Part shown: piece by piece, positions 1 to 8,392 of the stretch
How positions within the stretch are numbered: the stretch's first letter is position 1
Layout: each line of letters starts with the position of its first letter
From: Myxococcales bacterium
GTDB taxonomy: Bacteria; Myxococcota_C; UBA6777
DNA length: 12,432 bases
Assembly: GCA_027005175.1 (NCBI GenBank)
Contig: JALTMC010000664.1
Span: forward strand, 1-12,432
Direction: 5' to 3'
The notes under the pieces: generated by a model
The model's input: the letters and a program-made list of their open reading frames with translations, nothing else
Told to the model about the DNA's origin: nothing
Databases searched by the model: none
Position numbers and translations under genes: made by a program

Positions 1-1899
1 TCAGATTCTTTTGCCAAGGCCATTATCTTGGCGAATAAAAACCTCGCTCCCGGGAAATTTGGGTATGTGCTCGATCGTAACTTTGATCCCCAGGGGCGGA
101 TCTTCTCGGATCGAAGGAGGGAGTCGCCCAGTCAAAAGAATCCTACGCTGTTGGTGATGCGGATTGATAAAGCGGATGGCACTCCGCTTGCGGCATTGGT
201 TACATTTCCAATGCATGGAACGATCTCAGAGAATACCTTTCTTACCAATGATGCAGGAGGAGGTTTGGAGTTTCAGTTACAAGAGTATTTGGAGGGAAAG
301 CTCAAAAAGCGCGTTGAAGTTTTCTTTATGCAGGGTAGTGCAGGTGATGTCTCTCCTCGTGGTGACCATCTCGATCACAAGGGCACACAGCAGATGCAGA
401 TGTTGGGTTATCTTGCATCCCAACATATCGGTCCCATGTATGAGAAGATTAAAATGCGTTCTGATATTACGTTGGAGATCGCGAACAAACGTTTGGGCAT
501 AACCCGCGATGCTATCGGCTATAAGAAGGATGAGTTTTACCGAGTGTATCAGGGAGAGAAACAGCCTCATCGGTATGGTGCATTTCAATGTGTCCAAAAG
601 GGGATTAGTGCCAAGAAGCCGGAGAAACATGTGGATGGAAAGCTACGATGTGCCTTCTCTGTTTTTGATTTGAATGGTGCTTCTGTTTCACAGTTTTCCA
701 AGACACGTTTGACAGCCTTACGTCTTGGAGAGTTGTTTATCTCTAGCTTTCCTGGGGAGGTGACCTCGATTCTGGCCAACCGATTTGTGCAGAGTGTTGC
801 GAAAGAGAGTGGTGGCAAGATCAAAGACCATGTTGTTATGGGTTATGCACAAGACCACCACCTCTATATCCTTTCTGAAGATGACTGGATGAAGGGGGGT
901 TACGAAGCGGCAACTAATATTTGGGGACCGAAGTTTGGGGACTTTCTATCCCGAGAAGCCAAAGCTCTTGTGATGCAGCTAACTACACCGAAAAAAGAGA
1001 AAAATGAGACGGGTATCTTGCCTCAAGACTTTTACAAGTTAGACATTAAGAAGATCGAGGTTCCCCGGGAAAAAAGTCCTGATGCTGGCAAGATGGTGAA
1101 GCAGCCACCCAAACAATATCGTCGTATGGATAATCCATTTGTTTTTGTCTTTACAGGTGGGTTTAACGGTACAGATGCGCCTCGACCCATCCTGCAGAGG
1201 AAAGAGAAAGGTGGCTCTTTTAAGGACTATATGCTCAACGGTGTTCGTGTTTACGATGACTCTGGGCATCGTATGATTATGTCGTGGAAAAAGATTCGTT
1301 CCTCATTTCACTACAGCTACTTCTTTGAAGAGCTTGAGAGCTTTCCTGTTGGGATATATCGATTCCGTGTGGAAGGAACCAGCTGGGATGGTGACAAGCG
1401 TGTCCCCTATAAGCTCGAAACGGATAGTTTTGCGATCATACCTTCCGACAAGTTGAAGATTTGGGGTGTGTCATACAAAGGTCAAAGTATCGAGGGGTGG
1501 GTGTCTTATCCTGCGGGAACAAACGACGATGGAAAGTCGGGCTTTCTCTTAGCACCTGCGGGGCATCGCCTTCGTTCGCCACTTGTCACTTGGAGAGTTG
1601 GTCCACCCTTGCCCGACAAACAACCTGTTGCGCTTAAAATTACCTTCTCACAAGCAGGAAAAAAGGTTGCTGAAGTGACAGCAAAGGAACTGAATCAGCG
1701 CAAAAAGATGTCTCAAACGATTATCGCATCTCGCGATGACAAAGGTATGGAGAAAACACAAAAGATTGTAGCTCTCTCTTCAGGCTTTAAACTTCAAACC
1801 AAGACGAGATTACCCGCAGGTACCTATGATGTGAGCATCACCATTACAGATGTCTACAACAACACCGGTTCCTGGACGCAGAAACTTGTGGTGAAGTAG
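1..1899 (+). CDS. Neutral/alkaline ceramidase-like hydrolase, 5' end cut by window edge
   Basis: The reading frame is open from base 1 to the TAG at 1897-1899, giving 632 visible residues; the true start lies outside the window. The visible part resembles the neutral ceramidase family (zinc amidases that split the N-acyl bond of ceramides). FPMHGT, with His near visible residue 72, matches the second zinc-binding His; QGSAGDVSP (about 111-119) matches the family GDVSP motif; FPGEVTS (Glu about 253) matches the PGExT zinc ligand; GYAQDHHLY followed by GGYEA (about 281-301) matches the Tyr region. The first motif, HTHSGPG, should be in the missing N-terminus. The last 280 or so residues are beta-rich with Ig-like endings such as PVGIYRFRVEG and LPAGTYDVSITI. 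The substrate is not shown; it could act on another N-acyl lipid. It is followed at 56 bases by the P460-like gene. Confidence 0.75.
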   Translation, partial: SDSFAKAIILANKNLAPGKFGYVLDRNFDPQGRIFSDRRRESPSQKNPTLLVMRIDKADGTPLAALVTFPMHGTISENTFLTNDAGGGLEFQLQEYLEGKLKKRVEVFFMQGSAGDVSPRGDHLDHKGTQQMQMLGYLASQHIGPMYEKIKMRSDITLEIANKRLGITRDAIGYKKDEFYRVYQGEKQPHRYGAFQCVQKGISAKKPEKHVDGKLRCAFSVFDLNGASVSQFSKTRLTALRLGELFISSFPGEVTSILANRFVQSVAKESGGKIKDHVVMGYAQDHHLYILSEDDWMKGGYEAATNIWGPKFGDFLSREAKALVMQLTTPKKEKNETGILPQDFYKLDIKKIEVPREKSPDAGKMVKQPPKQYRRMDNPFVFVFTGGFNGTDAPRPILQRKEKGGSFKDYMLNGVRVYDDSGHRMIMSWKKIRSSFHYSYFFEELESFPVGIYRFRVEGTSWDGDKRVPYKLETDSFAIIPSDKLKIWGVSYKGQSIEGWVSYPAGTNDDGKSGFLLAPAGHRLRSPLVTWRVGPPLPDKQPVALKITFSQAGKKVAEVTAKELNQRKKMSQTIIASRDDKGMEKTQKIVALSSGFKLQTKTRLPAGTYDVSITITDVYNNTGSWTQKLVVK

Positions 1900-1954
1900 T
1901 TGGTGGTTGAGTTGTTGGGAGCTGTTGGCTGGGTCGTCGTTGTGGGAGTTTGGT

Positions 1955-2560
1955 ATGATACGATGGATTGCATGGTGGTTGGGTGTTCTCTTTTTGTACG
2001 GTTCGCAAGCTGGGTGTAAGTTGTATGTGCCTCCTCCAGAAGAACCAACCGATGGAGGGGCGGAGGTGGGAGTTTCGGAACCTGTTGTTGATTCGGGAAG
2101 TACGAGTACAACAGCGGAAACACAACCAGAGCCGGATGCATCAATTGCAGTGATCCCCACCACAGCAGATGCCTTGTTTGCCTATCTCAAGACAGGAGCC
2201 TATGGCACATGGTCTCGTGAGTCCAAGCCTCATCAGACGCAGGGGCCTCATAAGTCTGGGGCTTTGGTTTATATCAACGACGTGTTGGAGAAGTCTTTGA
2301 AGGCTGGAAATACGTCTCATCCCAAAGGCTCTGTTGCGATTAAGCAACTGTATGAGGCGGATCTTACCACACCCGGAGGGTGGGCGGTGATGGTCAAGGT
2401 TGATGAGAAGGAGCCGGGGGGGCGGGGTTGGTATTGGTTTGAGGCCTTTGTCTCTCAGCGTGGGGTTCGCTACATCGCTGATGGGAAAGGGGTCCAACTA
2501 TGCACTGGCTGTCATCAGCCAGGCAAAGACTTTTTTCTCACCAAATATCCACTGCAATAA
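1955..2560 (+). CDS. Cytochrome P460-like haem lipoprotein
   Basis: 201 residues. I chose the ATG at 1955 because GGGAG sits 7 bases upstream and a hydrophobic signal follows at once; a TTG at 1907 would put 16 unlikely residues in front. The N-terminus (MIRWIAWWLGVLFLYGSQAG-C) looks like a lipoprotein signal with Cys21, though Gln at -3 is not classical. A Pro/Glu/Thr/Ser-rich linker runs to about residue 65. The domain at 70-201 follows the P460 pattern: GPHKSGALVYIND, then a PKGSVAIK segment, GWAVMVK, GWYWFEAF, and at the end one haem-attachment motif C183-TG-C186-H187 followed by KDFFLT, like the CxxCH...DFVFT ending of the family. Such proteins are periplasmic c-type haem proteins; some oxidise hydroxylamine or bind NO, but nothing here shows the substrate. 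It would need the Ccm haem-attachment system, not seen here. Confidence 0.72.
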   Translation: MIRWIAWWLGVLFLYGSQAGCKLYVPPPEEPTDGGAEVGVSEPVVDSGSTSTTAETQPEPDASIAVIPTTADALFAYLKTGAYGTWSRESKPHQTQGPHKSGALVYINDVLEKSLKAGNTSHPKGSVAIKQLYEADLTTPGGWAVMVKVDEKEPGGRGWYWFEAFVSQRGVRYIADGKGVQLCTGCHQPGKDFFLTKYPLQ

Positions 2561-2620
2561 AGAGCTTCTGCGCTTTGGGCTCAGAACAATACATGTGTAA
2601 TATAGATGAGGTGTTAGGAC

Positions 2621-4006
2621 ATGACATATCGTGCGAGACGTGAGGTATTGCATCGGAGTTTGGGCGTGGACGATGGTGTCATCTTGTGGATGGGGGCGAC
2701 CTTGCAGCCTCGGAATTATCCGGATAATCCATATATGCCTTTTCGTCAGGATTCTCACTTTTTGTACTATGTGGGAATCTCTGTTCCGAACGTTGCTGTC
2801 TTGTCGTTTCCAGATGGCAAAGAGATCTTGTTTGGGCATCCGATTGCTATGGATACGATCGTGTGGGAAGGTCCTCAACCTTCGTTGGAGGAGCGTGCCC
2901 AAGAGGGAGAACTCTCTTCTTGGGAAGACATTCGTGCGTTGCAAGGATACCTCGCGAAGGTGGACAACTTGTTGTACTTACCGCCCTATTTGGGGAGCAC
3001 TACGTTGCGGCTGTGTTCGCTTCTGGAACGGACACCTGAGCAAGTAAGGCACGGTTTTTCAGAGGCATTGGCTCAGGCTGTTGTGGCGCAGCGCTCTTGC
3101 AAAACGGAAGCGGAGGTGGAGGCGATCGAAGAGGCTTTGGCACTGACTTCTGAGATGTTTCATGAAGCGATGGCGATGACTCAACCAGGGCTGCCAGTGC
3201 CTTCTCTGTTGGGCCATTTCTACAAGCGGGTTCGAGAGAAGTTATGGGACTTTTCCTTTACTCCGATCGTAACACATCACGGTGAAACTCTTCATACTCA
3301 CGATTACGATGACTCTCTCGAATCTGGGCGTTTGTTGTTGGTGGATATGGGAGTTGAGACACCGTCTGGGTATGCTTCCGATATCACCCGGACCTGGCCC
3401 ATCGATGGTGAGTTTACGATCCGACAGCGTGACATTTACAACGTCGTGTTGCAGTCTCAACTGGACGCGATCGGCGCGATCCGACCGGGTGTTACCTATC
3501 GTGATGTGCATCTGGTGGCTGCCCAGACGATCGCCCAAGGGCTGATCGATCTTGGGTTGATGCAAGGCAACGCACAGGATGCTGTTGCAGAAGGAGCCCA
3601 TGCATTGTTTTTCCCCCATGGTGTCGGACATATGATGGGAGGAGATGTTCACGATATGGAAGATCTGGGAGATCGTGTCGGCTATGTTTCTGGTGAGTCT
3701 CGTAGCTCTCAGTTTGGACTCAACTTCTTACGTTTGTCTCGTCCTCTTGAAACAGGCTATGTCGTGACAGTTGAGCCTGGGATCTACTTCATCCCTGCCC
3801 TCGTTGATATGTGGCACAGCGAACATCGACTGGCATCCTTCATCCGTTATGATGTTGTCGCCTCCTATCTGTCTTTTGGTGGTATTCGGATTGAAGATGA
3901 CGTGCTTGTGACTCCTGGCGGAGCACGTGTGTTGGGCTTACCCATCGTGAAAGAAGTGGAGGACGTTGAAACCATGATGAATGTGGACCACGCCCCTGGG
4001 CTTTGA
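2621..4006 (+). CDS. M24B Xaa-Pro aminopeptidase (aminopeptidase P family)
   Basis: 461 residues, close to the usual length of aminopeptidase P. The ATG at 2621 has GAGGTG about 7 bases upstream. Residues 1-130 form the AMP_N-like N-terminal domain (NPYMPFRQDSHFLYYVG). Residues 160-440 form the pita-bread fold with all five dinuclear metal ligands: D242 (LLVDMG), D254 (SDITRTW), H337 (PHGVGHMMG), E385 (TVEPGIYF) and E425 (GIRIEDDVLV). H225 and H344 (DVHDMED) fit the catalytic and accessory histidines. It should remove an N-terminal residue that precedes proline, with Mn or a similar metal, in the cytoplasm, as no signal peptide is seen. A weak promoter could lie just upstream (TTGGGC at 2575, 17-base spacer, TAATAT at 2598), so it may be transcribed on its own. 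Confidence 0.93.
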   Translation: MTYRARREVLHRSLGVDDGVILWMGATLQPRNYPDNPYMPFRQDSHFLYYVGISVPNVAVLSFPDGKEILFGHPIAMDTIVWEGPQPSLEERAQEGELSSWEDIRALQGYLAKVDNLLYLPPYLGSTTLRLCSLLERTPEQVRHGFSEALAQAVVAQRSCKTEAEVEAIEEALALTSEMFHEAMAMTQPGLPVPSLLGHFYKRVREKLWDFSFTPIVTHHGETLHTHDYDDSLESGRLLLVDMGVETPSGYASDITRTWPIDGEFTIRQRDIYNVVLQSQLDAIGAIRPGVTYRDVHLVAAQTIAQGLIDLGLMQGNAQDAVAEGAHALFFPHGVGHMMGGDVHDMEDLGDRVGYVSGESRSSQFGLNFLRLSRPLETGYVVTVEPGIYFIPALVDMWHSEHRLASFIRYDVVASYLSFGGIRIEDDVLVTPGGARVLGLPIVKEVEDVETMMNVDHAPGL

Positions 4007-4012
4007 GGGAAT

Positions 4013-4040
4013 GGCTGTCTCCCAATCATCCGGGAGAGCC
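4013..4040 (+). other. Hairpin just after the M24 peptidase gene
   Basis: TCTCCC (4018-4023) pairs perfectly with GGGAGA (4032-4037) over an 8-base loop, and GGC (4013-4015) with GCC (4038-4040) across a 2-base bulge. It starts 7 bases after the stop codon. There is no clear T run behind it (TCTTCTGG follows), so it is at most an imperfect terminator or an RNA-stabilising end of the peptidase message. Confidence 0.35.
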
Positions 4041-4094
4041 TCTTCTGGAACATCGTAGGACCGACAACGCAACAAGAATTTGCCGTGCTCCCTC

Positions 4095-4124
4095 TGGACA
4101 AAGCTGCTGTATCATCACTATAAT
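4095..4124 (+). promoter_or_regulatory. Sigma70-type promoter upstream of the vWA lipoprotein gene
   Basis: TGGACA (4095-4100; 5 of 6 to TTGACA) is separated by 18 bases from a perfect TATAAT (4119-4124). Transcription should begin near 4130. It is the best promoter match I found in the window, and it drives either the vWA gene or a short RNA ending at the terminator at 4228-4253. Confidence 0.6.
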
Positions 4125-4129
4125 CGGTT

Positions 4130-4253
4130 GCCTTTCCTTTCTGGCATGCATTGATTTCCATGGTGCATGTTTCTTCTTGTGATACAAATCCGCTTTCTAT
4201 GTGTTTCTATGGGAGTCAGAGGTCTTGTTCGCACAAGAGTGCGAAGTTTTTTT
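4130..4253 (+). ncRNA. Putative short RNA or attenuated leader
   Basis: About 124 bases lie between the predicted start of transcription and the end of an intrinsic terminator. No convincing reading frame with a ribosome site occupies it. It contains a second inverted repeat, CATGCA (4145-4150) and TGCATG (4164-4169), around a 13-base loop, before the terminator stem. The start of the vWA gene follows about 65 bases after the terminator, so the segment is either a free-standing small RNA or a 5' leader whose terminator must be bypassed. I could not recognise a known riboswitch class or find a clear anti-terminator pairing. Confidence 0.4.
4228..4253 (+). terminator. Rho-independent terminator
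   Basis: TTCGCAC (4228-4234) pairs perfectly with GTGCGAA (4239-4245) over the loop AAGA, and is followed by G and seven T's (4247-4253). It points along the + strand and lies upstream, not downstream, of the vWA gene. Confidence 0.8.
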
Positions 4254-4319
4254 ATGTCCATGCATGTCGTCATTTGGATGCTTACTGTGATGTGTTTTTT
4301 GTGGAGGTGTTAGTTGCTT

Positions 4320-7250
4320 ATGAGAGATCGACAACGTGACCTGAAGCGTTTTGGAATGTTGCTCCTGCTTGCGTTGATGGCAGTGACGGTCATTGCTCAG
4401 GGGTGTGATTGCAACAATGGGATACCTCTCTCCATCGAAGCAGAGATCCAATCCATTCCCAAGGCTTTGATCTTTGAGTCTGTCCCGATTGGGAACAAGT
4501 TGACTCGTGAAGTGATCATCAAAAATACCGGGCGCGGTGAACTCAAGATCTCCGCGTTATCGGTTGTGAATGAGACTGCTGGAACACCTTTCTCCTTGCT
4601 TACGAAGAAAACTCTTCCCCTGGTGATTCAACCGGGGAAGACGGTGTCGTTGCGGGTTCGTTACGAACCCAAGCGTGCTGGCAGTGCGAAGGGATATATC
4701 AAAACCATTAGCAATGCAAAGAATGCAGACGCAAAGGGCGTATTTCCAATTCCTCTGCGTTCGACGGAGCTGTCTGCCGTTATCTCTGTCGTACCGAATC
4801 CTGTTGAATTTGGTGCGGTAAAGCCGGGTGACAAAGTGACAAAGACGATCACTGTTCGGAATAAGGGTGCTGCTGTTTTACAGATCTTTGGTGCTGAATT
4901 TGAAAAGAATATTGAAAAAGAATTTGCCATCGAAACCAATCTGGCGTTTCCACTCGACATCGCACCGGGTAAGTCTGTCACCGTCAAGATCTCCTATACA
5001 CCGAAGAAGCCGATTGCAGATGAAAATCTGATCTTGCGCAATAACACAAAGGCGTCTCCGACGTACCCTGTCCGCTTAGTGAGTAAGATCGCGGCTCCTG
5101 CTATCGAGATCAAGCCTCTGAAATTAGTTTTTGATACAACCGCTGTGGGTACAAAAGATACGAAATCTTTTGTGATCTTTAATAAAGGCACCATTCGATT
5201 GGAGATCAAAGGTATTACATTGGGGAGCGGGACGAGTCAGGATTTTGACTTGCCCAACCTGACGACGTTTCCCTTGATGATCGAGCCGGGGAAGTCTGCG
5301 AAGATCGATGTTCAGTACATCTCTACAGACACAAAAGATGACACGGGTACGGTGAAGGTCACCAGCAATGATCCGAATTCTCCTGAACTCAAGGTTGAGT
5401 TGGCGGCGAAGGCGCAAGGGTGTAACCTTGTGTCTGTACCGACACAGTTACATTTTACAAAAGGAGAGCGTAAGCAAGTTACGATTGTGAACCAGGGGAA
5501 TCGGCCTTGTACCTACAAGGGAGCTTATTTTTCCAAGACCACCAGCAAAGAGTTTTCTTTCTTTTTGCCTCCTCCTTCGGCGCAGATCCTTGGTCCAGGT
5601 CAGAAGCTTGATTTTCTGGTAAAATTCTCAGCCCAGGATGCCAAAGATGACAAAGGTGAGATGGTTGTGGACTCCGATGACCCCGACTCACCTCAACTTA
5701 AAATCCCTCTCTCCTCAAAGCTGGCCTCCACCAACCCTTGTGAGTTGGTACCCAAGCCAACCATTTTGCAGTTTGGCTTCTTAAGTACAGGAAGGTCACG
5801 TCAGCTTCCGGTGGTTGTGACAAACCATGGGTTTGGTGACTGCTTTGTTACGAAGCTAACGTTCAGCCCCAACCCAAGTAACGTGTTTTCAACCAATACT
5901 AAATTGCCCCCGCAAGGGCAGGTCATTCCTTCGGGGTCGAAGTTGACAGTTACGGTTGCCTTTACACCGTCAAGGGCTGGCTCTTTTCAGGGCACCATGG
6001 TCTTGACCTCCAATGACTCTCGGGGCAAGCCCATCACGATTAAGCTTGTGGGATCGAGTGGAACTCTTTGTCTGGAGGCTCTCCCGAACCCTCTCGACTT
6101 TGGTTCCGTGAAGGTTGGTTGCAGCAGCTCACGACGGCCTCTGGAGATCTTTAATGTCTGCAAAAAAACAGCGACTGTCACTAAGATAGCGTTTGGTAAA
6201 ACAACAAACACCAAGAGCCAAGAGTTTCGGATTAAAGCGGCTCCAAATCTTCCAAAAACGATCCCCTTTGGTCAATCTATGACAGTACAGCTCTCCTATG
6301 TTGCCCGGGATCTTGGACCGGATCTGGGGACTCTTGAGATCTCAAATAATCTTGTTGGACAGTCTCCCATTCTCGCGGGACTGCGCGGAGAAGGGGTCAG
6401 TACCGACGCACAAAAAGATGTCTTTCGACAACTTAAAAATCCACAAATTGATATTCTTTTTGATATCGATGACTCTGGATCGATGGGGAACGACCAGTCG
6501 AATCTTGCTAGAAACTTCCAATCTTTTATTGCGTGGGCTTCCAAGCTTAAGGTGGACTATCATATTGGTGTGATCACAACGGATACACGTGGTCGAGGAT
6601 GTTTGCGAGGCACCGTTAAGGTTGTGACTCCCAATACACCCAACTTATCGTCGGTTCTTGCTGCCAATGTGAGAGTGGGTACCCGAGGTTCTCCTACAGA
6701 GAGAGGACTAGAGACATCCTACCTGGCTCTTTCAAGTCCCTCTCTCACAGGCTGTAACAAAGGATTTTATCGCCCCAATGCATCGCTCTCCATTGTGTAT
6801 GTTTCGGATGAACCCGATTATTCGACACGGATTGTGAACTTTTATATTAATTTTTTACGCAGCCTCAAAGGGTTGCGTCACCCCGATAAAATTCGCGTTT
6901 CGGCCATTGGTCCGCCCACAACGACCTGCCAACGAAAGGGGTGTCGGTATCGTGCGGTTGTGCAGGCTTTGCGCGGAATTTATTCGCATATTACCAGCAC
7001 CAACTGGGGTTCCACTCTCAGCAGCTTGGGGGCTGTTACCTTTGGTTATCGCTCCCAGTTCTTTCTCAGTCGCCCTGCTGACAGCAAAACCATTCGGGTC
7101 AAGGTCAATGGTCAATCTGTTTCACAAGGTGGCAACAATGGCTGGACCTATGACGCTACAAACAATAGCGTCAACTTTGGTAAAGGTGCTGTTCCCGCCG
7201 CAGGTACTTTGATTGAGATCTCCTACAACGCACTCTGCCTGCCTCCCTGA
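4320..7250 (+). CDS. Surface lipoprotein with choice-of-anchor-D repeats and a vWA domain
   Basis: 976 residues from the ATG at 4320. GGAGG at 4303-4307 is 12 bases from this ATG but 6 from an in-frame TTG at 4314, so a start two codons earlier is possible. The N-terminus (hydrophobic stretch ending VTVIAQG-C29) looks like a lipoprotein signal with a non-classical Gln at -2. Six ASH/HYDIN-like repeats of about 100 residues follow (about 38-692), each with a pattern like FGxVxxGxxxxxxxxxxN, e.g. LDFGSVKVG; repeats 4-6 carry Cys pairs suited to disulfides. A vWA domain spans about 708-908 with the metal-binding DxSxS motif at D717, S719, S721 (DIDDSGSM). A small C-terminal beta domain follows, ending in SYNALCLPP. 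Similar proteins are common in myxobacteria; adhesion or ligand binding at the cell surface is inferred. Confidence 0.88.
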   Translation: MRDRQRDLKRFGMLLLLALMAVTVIAQGCDCNNGIPLSIEAEIQSIPKALIFESVPIGNKLTREVIIKNTGRGELKISALSVVNETAGTPFSLLTKKTLPLVIQPGKTVSLRVRYEPKRAGSAKGYIKTISNAKNADAKGVFPIPLRSTELSAVISVVPNPVEFGAVKPGDKVTKTITVRNKGAAVLQIFGAEFEKNIEKEFAIETNLAFPLDIAPGKSVTVKISYTPKKPIADENLILRNNTKASPTYPVRLVSKIAAPAIEIKPLKLVFDTTAVGTKDTKSFVIFNKGTIRLEIKGITLGSGTSQDFDLPNLTTFPLMIEPGKSAKIDVQYISTDTKDDTGTVKVTSNDPNSPELKVELAAKAQGCNLVSVPTQLHFTKGERKQVTIVNQGNRPCTYKGAYFSKTTSKEFSFFLPPPSAQILGPGQKLDFLVKFSAQDAKDDKGEMVVDSDDPDSPQLKIPLSSKLASTNPCELVPKPTILQFGFLSTGRSRQLPVVVTNHGFGDCFVTKLTFSPNPSNVFSTNTKLPPQGQVIPSGSKLTVTVAFTPSRAGSFQGTMVLTSNDSRGKPITIKLVGSSGTLCLEALPNPLDFGSVKVGCSSSRRPLEIFNVCKKTATVTKIAFGKTTNTKSQEFRIKAAPNLPKTIPFGQSMTVQLSYVARDLGPDLGTLEISNNLVGQSPILAGLRGEGVSTDAQKDVFRQLKNPQIDILFDIDDSGSMGNDQSNLARNFQSFIAWASKLKVDYHIGVITTDTRGRGCLRGTVKVVTPNTPNLSSVLAANVRVGTRGSPTERGLETSYLALSSPSLTGCNKGFYRPNASLSIVYVSDEPDYSTRIVNFYINFLRSLKGLRHPDKIRVSAIGPPTTTCQRKGCRYRAVVQALRGIYSHITSTNWGSTLSSLGAVTFGYRSQFFLSRPADSKTIRVKVNGQSVSQGGNNGWTYDATNNSVNFGKGAVPAAGTLIEISYNALCLPP

Positions 7251-7254
7251 TCAC

Positions 7255-8361
7255 ATGCGAGTCCTTCTTCTCTCTGCCTATGATGCTTCCAGTCATCAGC
7301 GCTGGCGTGAAGGCTTGGTCCGCTCCTTCCCACATTGGGATTGGACGGTCTTATCATTGCCTGCGCGCTTTTTTAGTTGGCGGTTACGAGGCAATCCTCT
7401 GTATTGGTCCATGGTTGAGCGAGAAACCTTGGAAGCTGAGTACGACTTGGTGATTGCCACCTCCATGGTTGATCTACCTGTCTTGCGTGGACTGGTCCCT
7501 GCTCTCGGGCAACGTCCAACCCTTGTTTATTTTCATGAGAACCAGTTTGCGTATCCTGTTCGTTCTGAAATGAGCCGCGAGGTCCTCCACTTTTGCATTC
7601 ATAATCTATACAATGCTTTGTGCGCTGATCACGTTCTCTTTAACTCACACTACAATCGCAATACCTTTTTACAGGGAGCGGAAGAGCTTCTGCGTCGAAT
7701 GCCGGACTTTGTTCCCAAAGACGTGGTTCATCAAATAAAGGCATGCAGCGGTGTTCTCCCTGTGCCTGTCGAAGCATCTTTCTTTAAAGAGCGAACAGAA
7801 ATCCCTGAAGGACCTTTGACCCTGGTATGGAATCATCGGTGGGAATACGACAAAGCACCGGATCGATTTTTTCGAGCCTTAGAGATCGTAGCTGATCGAA
7901 GAGTAAAGTTTCGCTTGCATGTGGTGGGGCAGCAGTTTCGAAGGCGGCCAGAGTGCTTTGCAGAGGCCAAACGCAGACTTCCATCTCATATCGAGACCTG
8001 GGGCTTTGTGCCTCAACGCTCTGACTACCTCGACCTACTACAGCGTTGTGATGTTGCTGTCTCCACAGCACTGCATGAGTTTCAAGGGTTGGCCTTGCTA
8101 GAGGCGACAGCCTTGGGGTGCCTGCCTGTTGCCCCTGATAGGCTCGCATACCAAGACTGGGTGCCAGAGGTTTGTCGCTATCCCTCTTCTATCGACGATG
8201 CAGAGGCAGAAGCGGATGCCCTGGCTGAGCATCTGGAGCAGCTCGCAGCCAAAGTGGAGATCCTTCGACAAGAGCCTCCTGTGAAACTTCAACATCTCTC
8301 GTGGGAGGCGTTGGTACCAAAGTATCTCGACGTGATGACCTCTCTTTGTGCAAAGTCTTGA
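7255..8361 (+). CDS. tRNA-queuosine mannosyltransferase-like glycosyltransferase (DUF3524/QTMAN)
   Basis: 368 residues, a GT4-type glycosyltransferase with the QTMAN N-terminal domain (formerly DUF3524). Supporting motifs are MRVLLLSAYDASSHQRW at the start, LPARFFSWRLRG (35-46), ATSMVDLP (68-75), YFHENQFAYP (92-101), FNSHYNRNTF (129-138), the sugar-nucleotide site WNHRWEYDK (192-200), and the C-terminal ExxxxxxxE pair in HEFQGLALLE (E275, E283). The vertebrate homologue attaches mannose to queuosine of tRNA-Asp; activity in bacteria is less established, so the exact sugar and target here are inferred. The ATG lies 4 bases after the stop of the vWA gene with no clear Shine-Dalgarno sequence, suggesting translation coupled to that gene. 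The longer frame from TTG at 7213 would overlap the vWA gene and adds residues not expected in the family. Confidence 0.87.
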   Translation: MRVLLLSAYDASSHQRWREGLVRSFPHWDWTVLSLPARFFSWRLRGNPLYWSMVERETLEAEYDLVIATSMVDLPVLRGLVPALGQRPTLVYFHENQFAYPVRSEMSREVLHFCIHNLYNALCADHVLFNSHYNRNTFLQGAEELLRRMPDFVPKDVVHQIKACSGVLPVPVEASFFKERTEIPEGPLTLVWNHRWEYDKAPDRFFRALEIVADRRVKFRLHVVGQQFRRRPECFAEAKRRLPSHIETWGFVPQRSDYLDLLQRCDVAVSTALHEFQGLALLEATALGCLPVAPDRLAYQDWVPEVCRYPSSIDDAEAEADALAEHLEQLAAKVEILRQEPPVKLQHLSWEALVPKYLDVMTSLCAKS

Positions 8362-8364
8362 GGC

Positions 8365-8392
8365 GTATGAGACTGGCATACCTTGCTTTTTT
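8365..8392 (+). terminator. Weak possible terminator after the glycosyltransferase gene
   Basis: GTATG (8365-8369) and CATAC (8377-8381) form a 5-bp stem over a 7-base loop; CTTGC and six T's (8387-8392) follow. The stem is short and the T run is 5 bases away, so this is only a candidate. Confidence 0.25.

Noticed and set aside
1900-1954. Strongly G/T-rich 55-base spacer with several GG and GGG runs, possible G-quadruplex
   Set aside because: Only three GGG tracts are present and the spacing is irregular; it is also simply the leader with the GGAG ribosome site of the next gene.
4151-4339. 62-codon + strand frame in the leader before the vWA gene
   Set aside because: It runs through the intrinsic terminator and into the vWA start, has no Shine-Dalgarno sequence and is rich in rare-looking residues (Cys, His).
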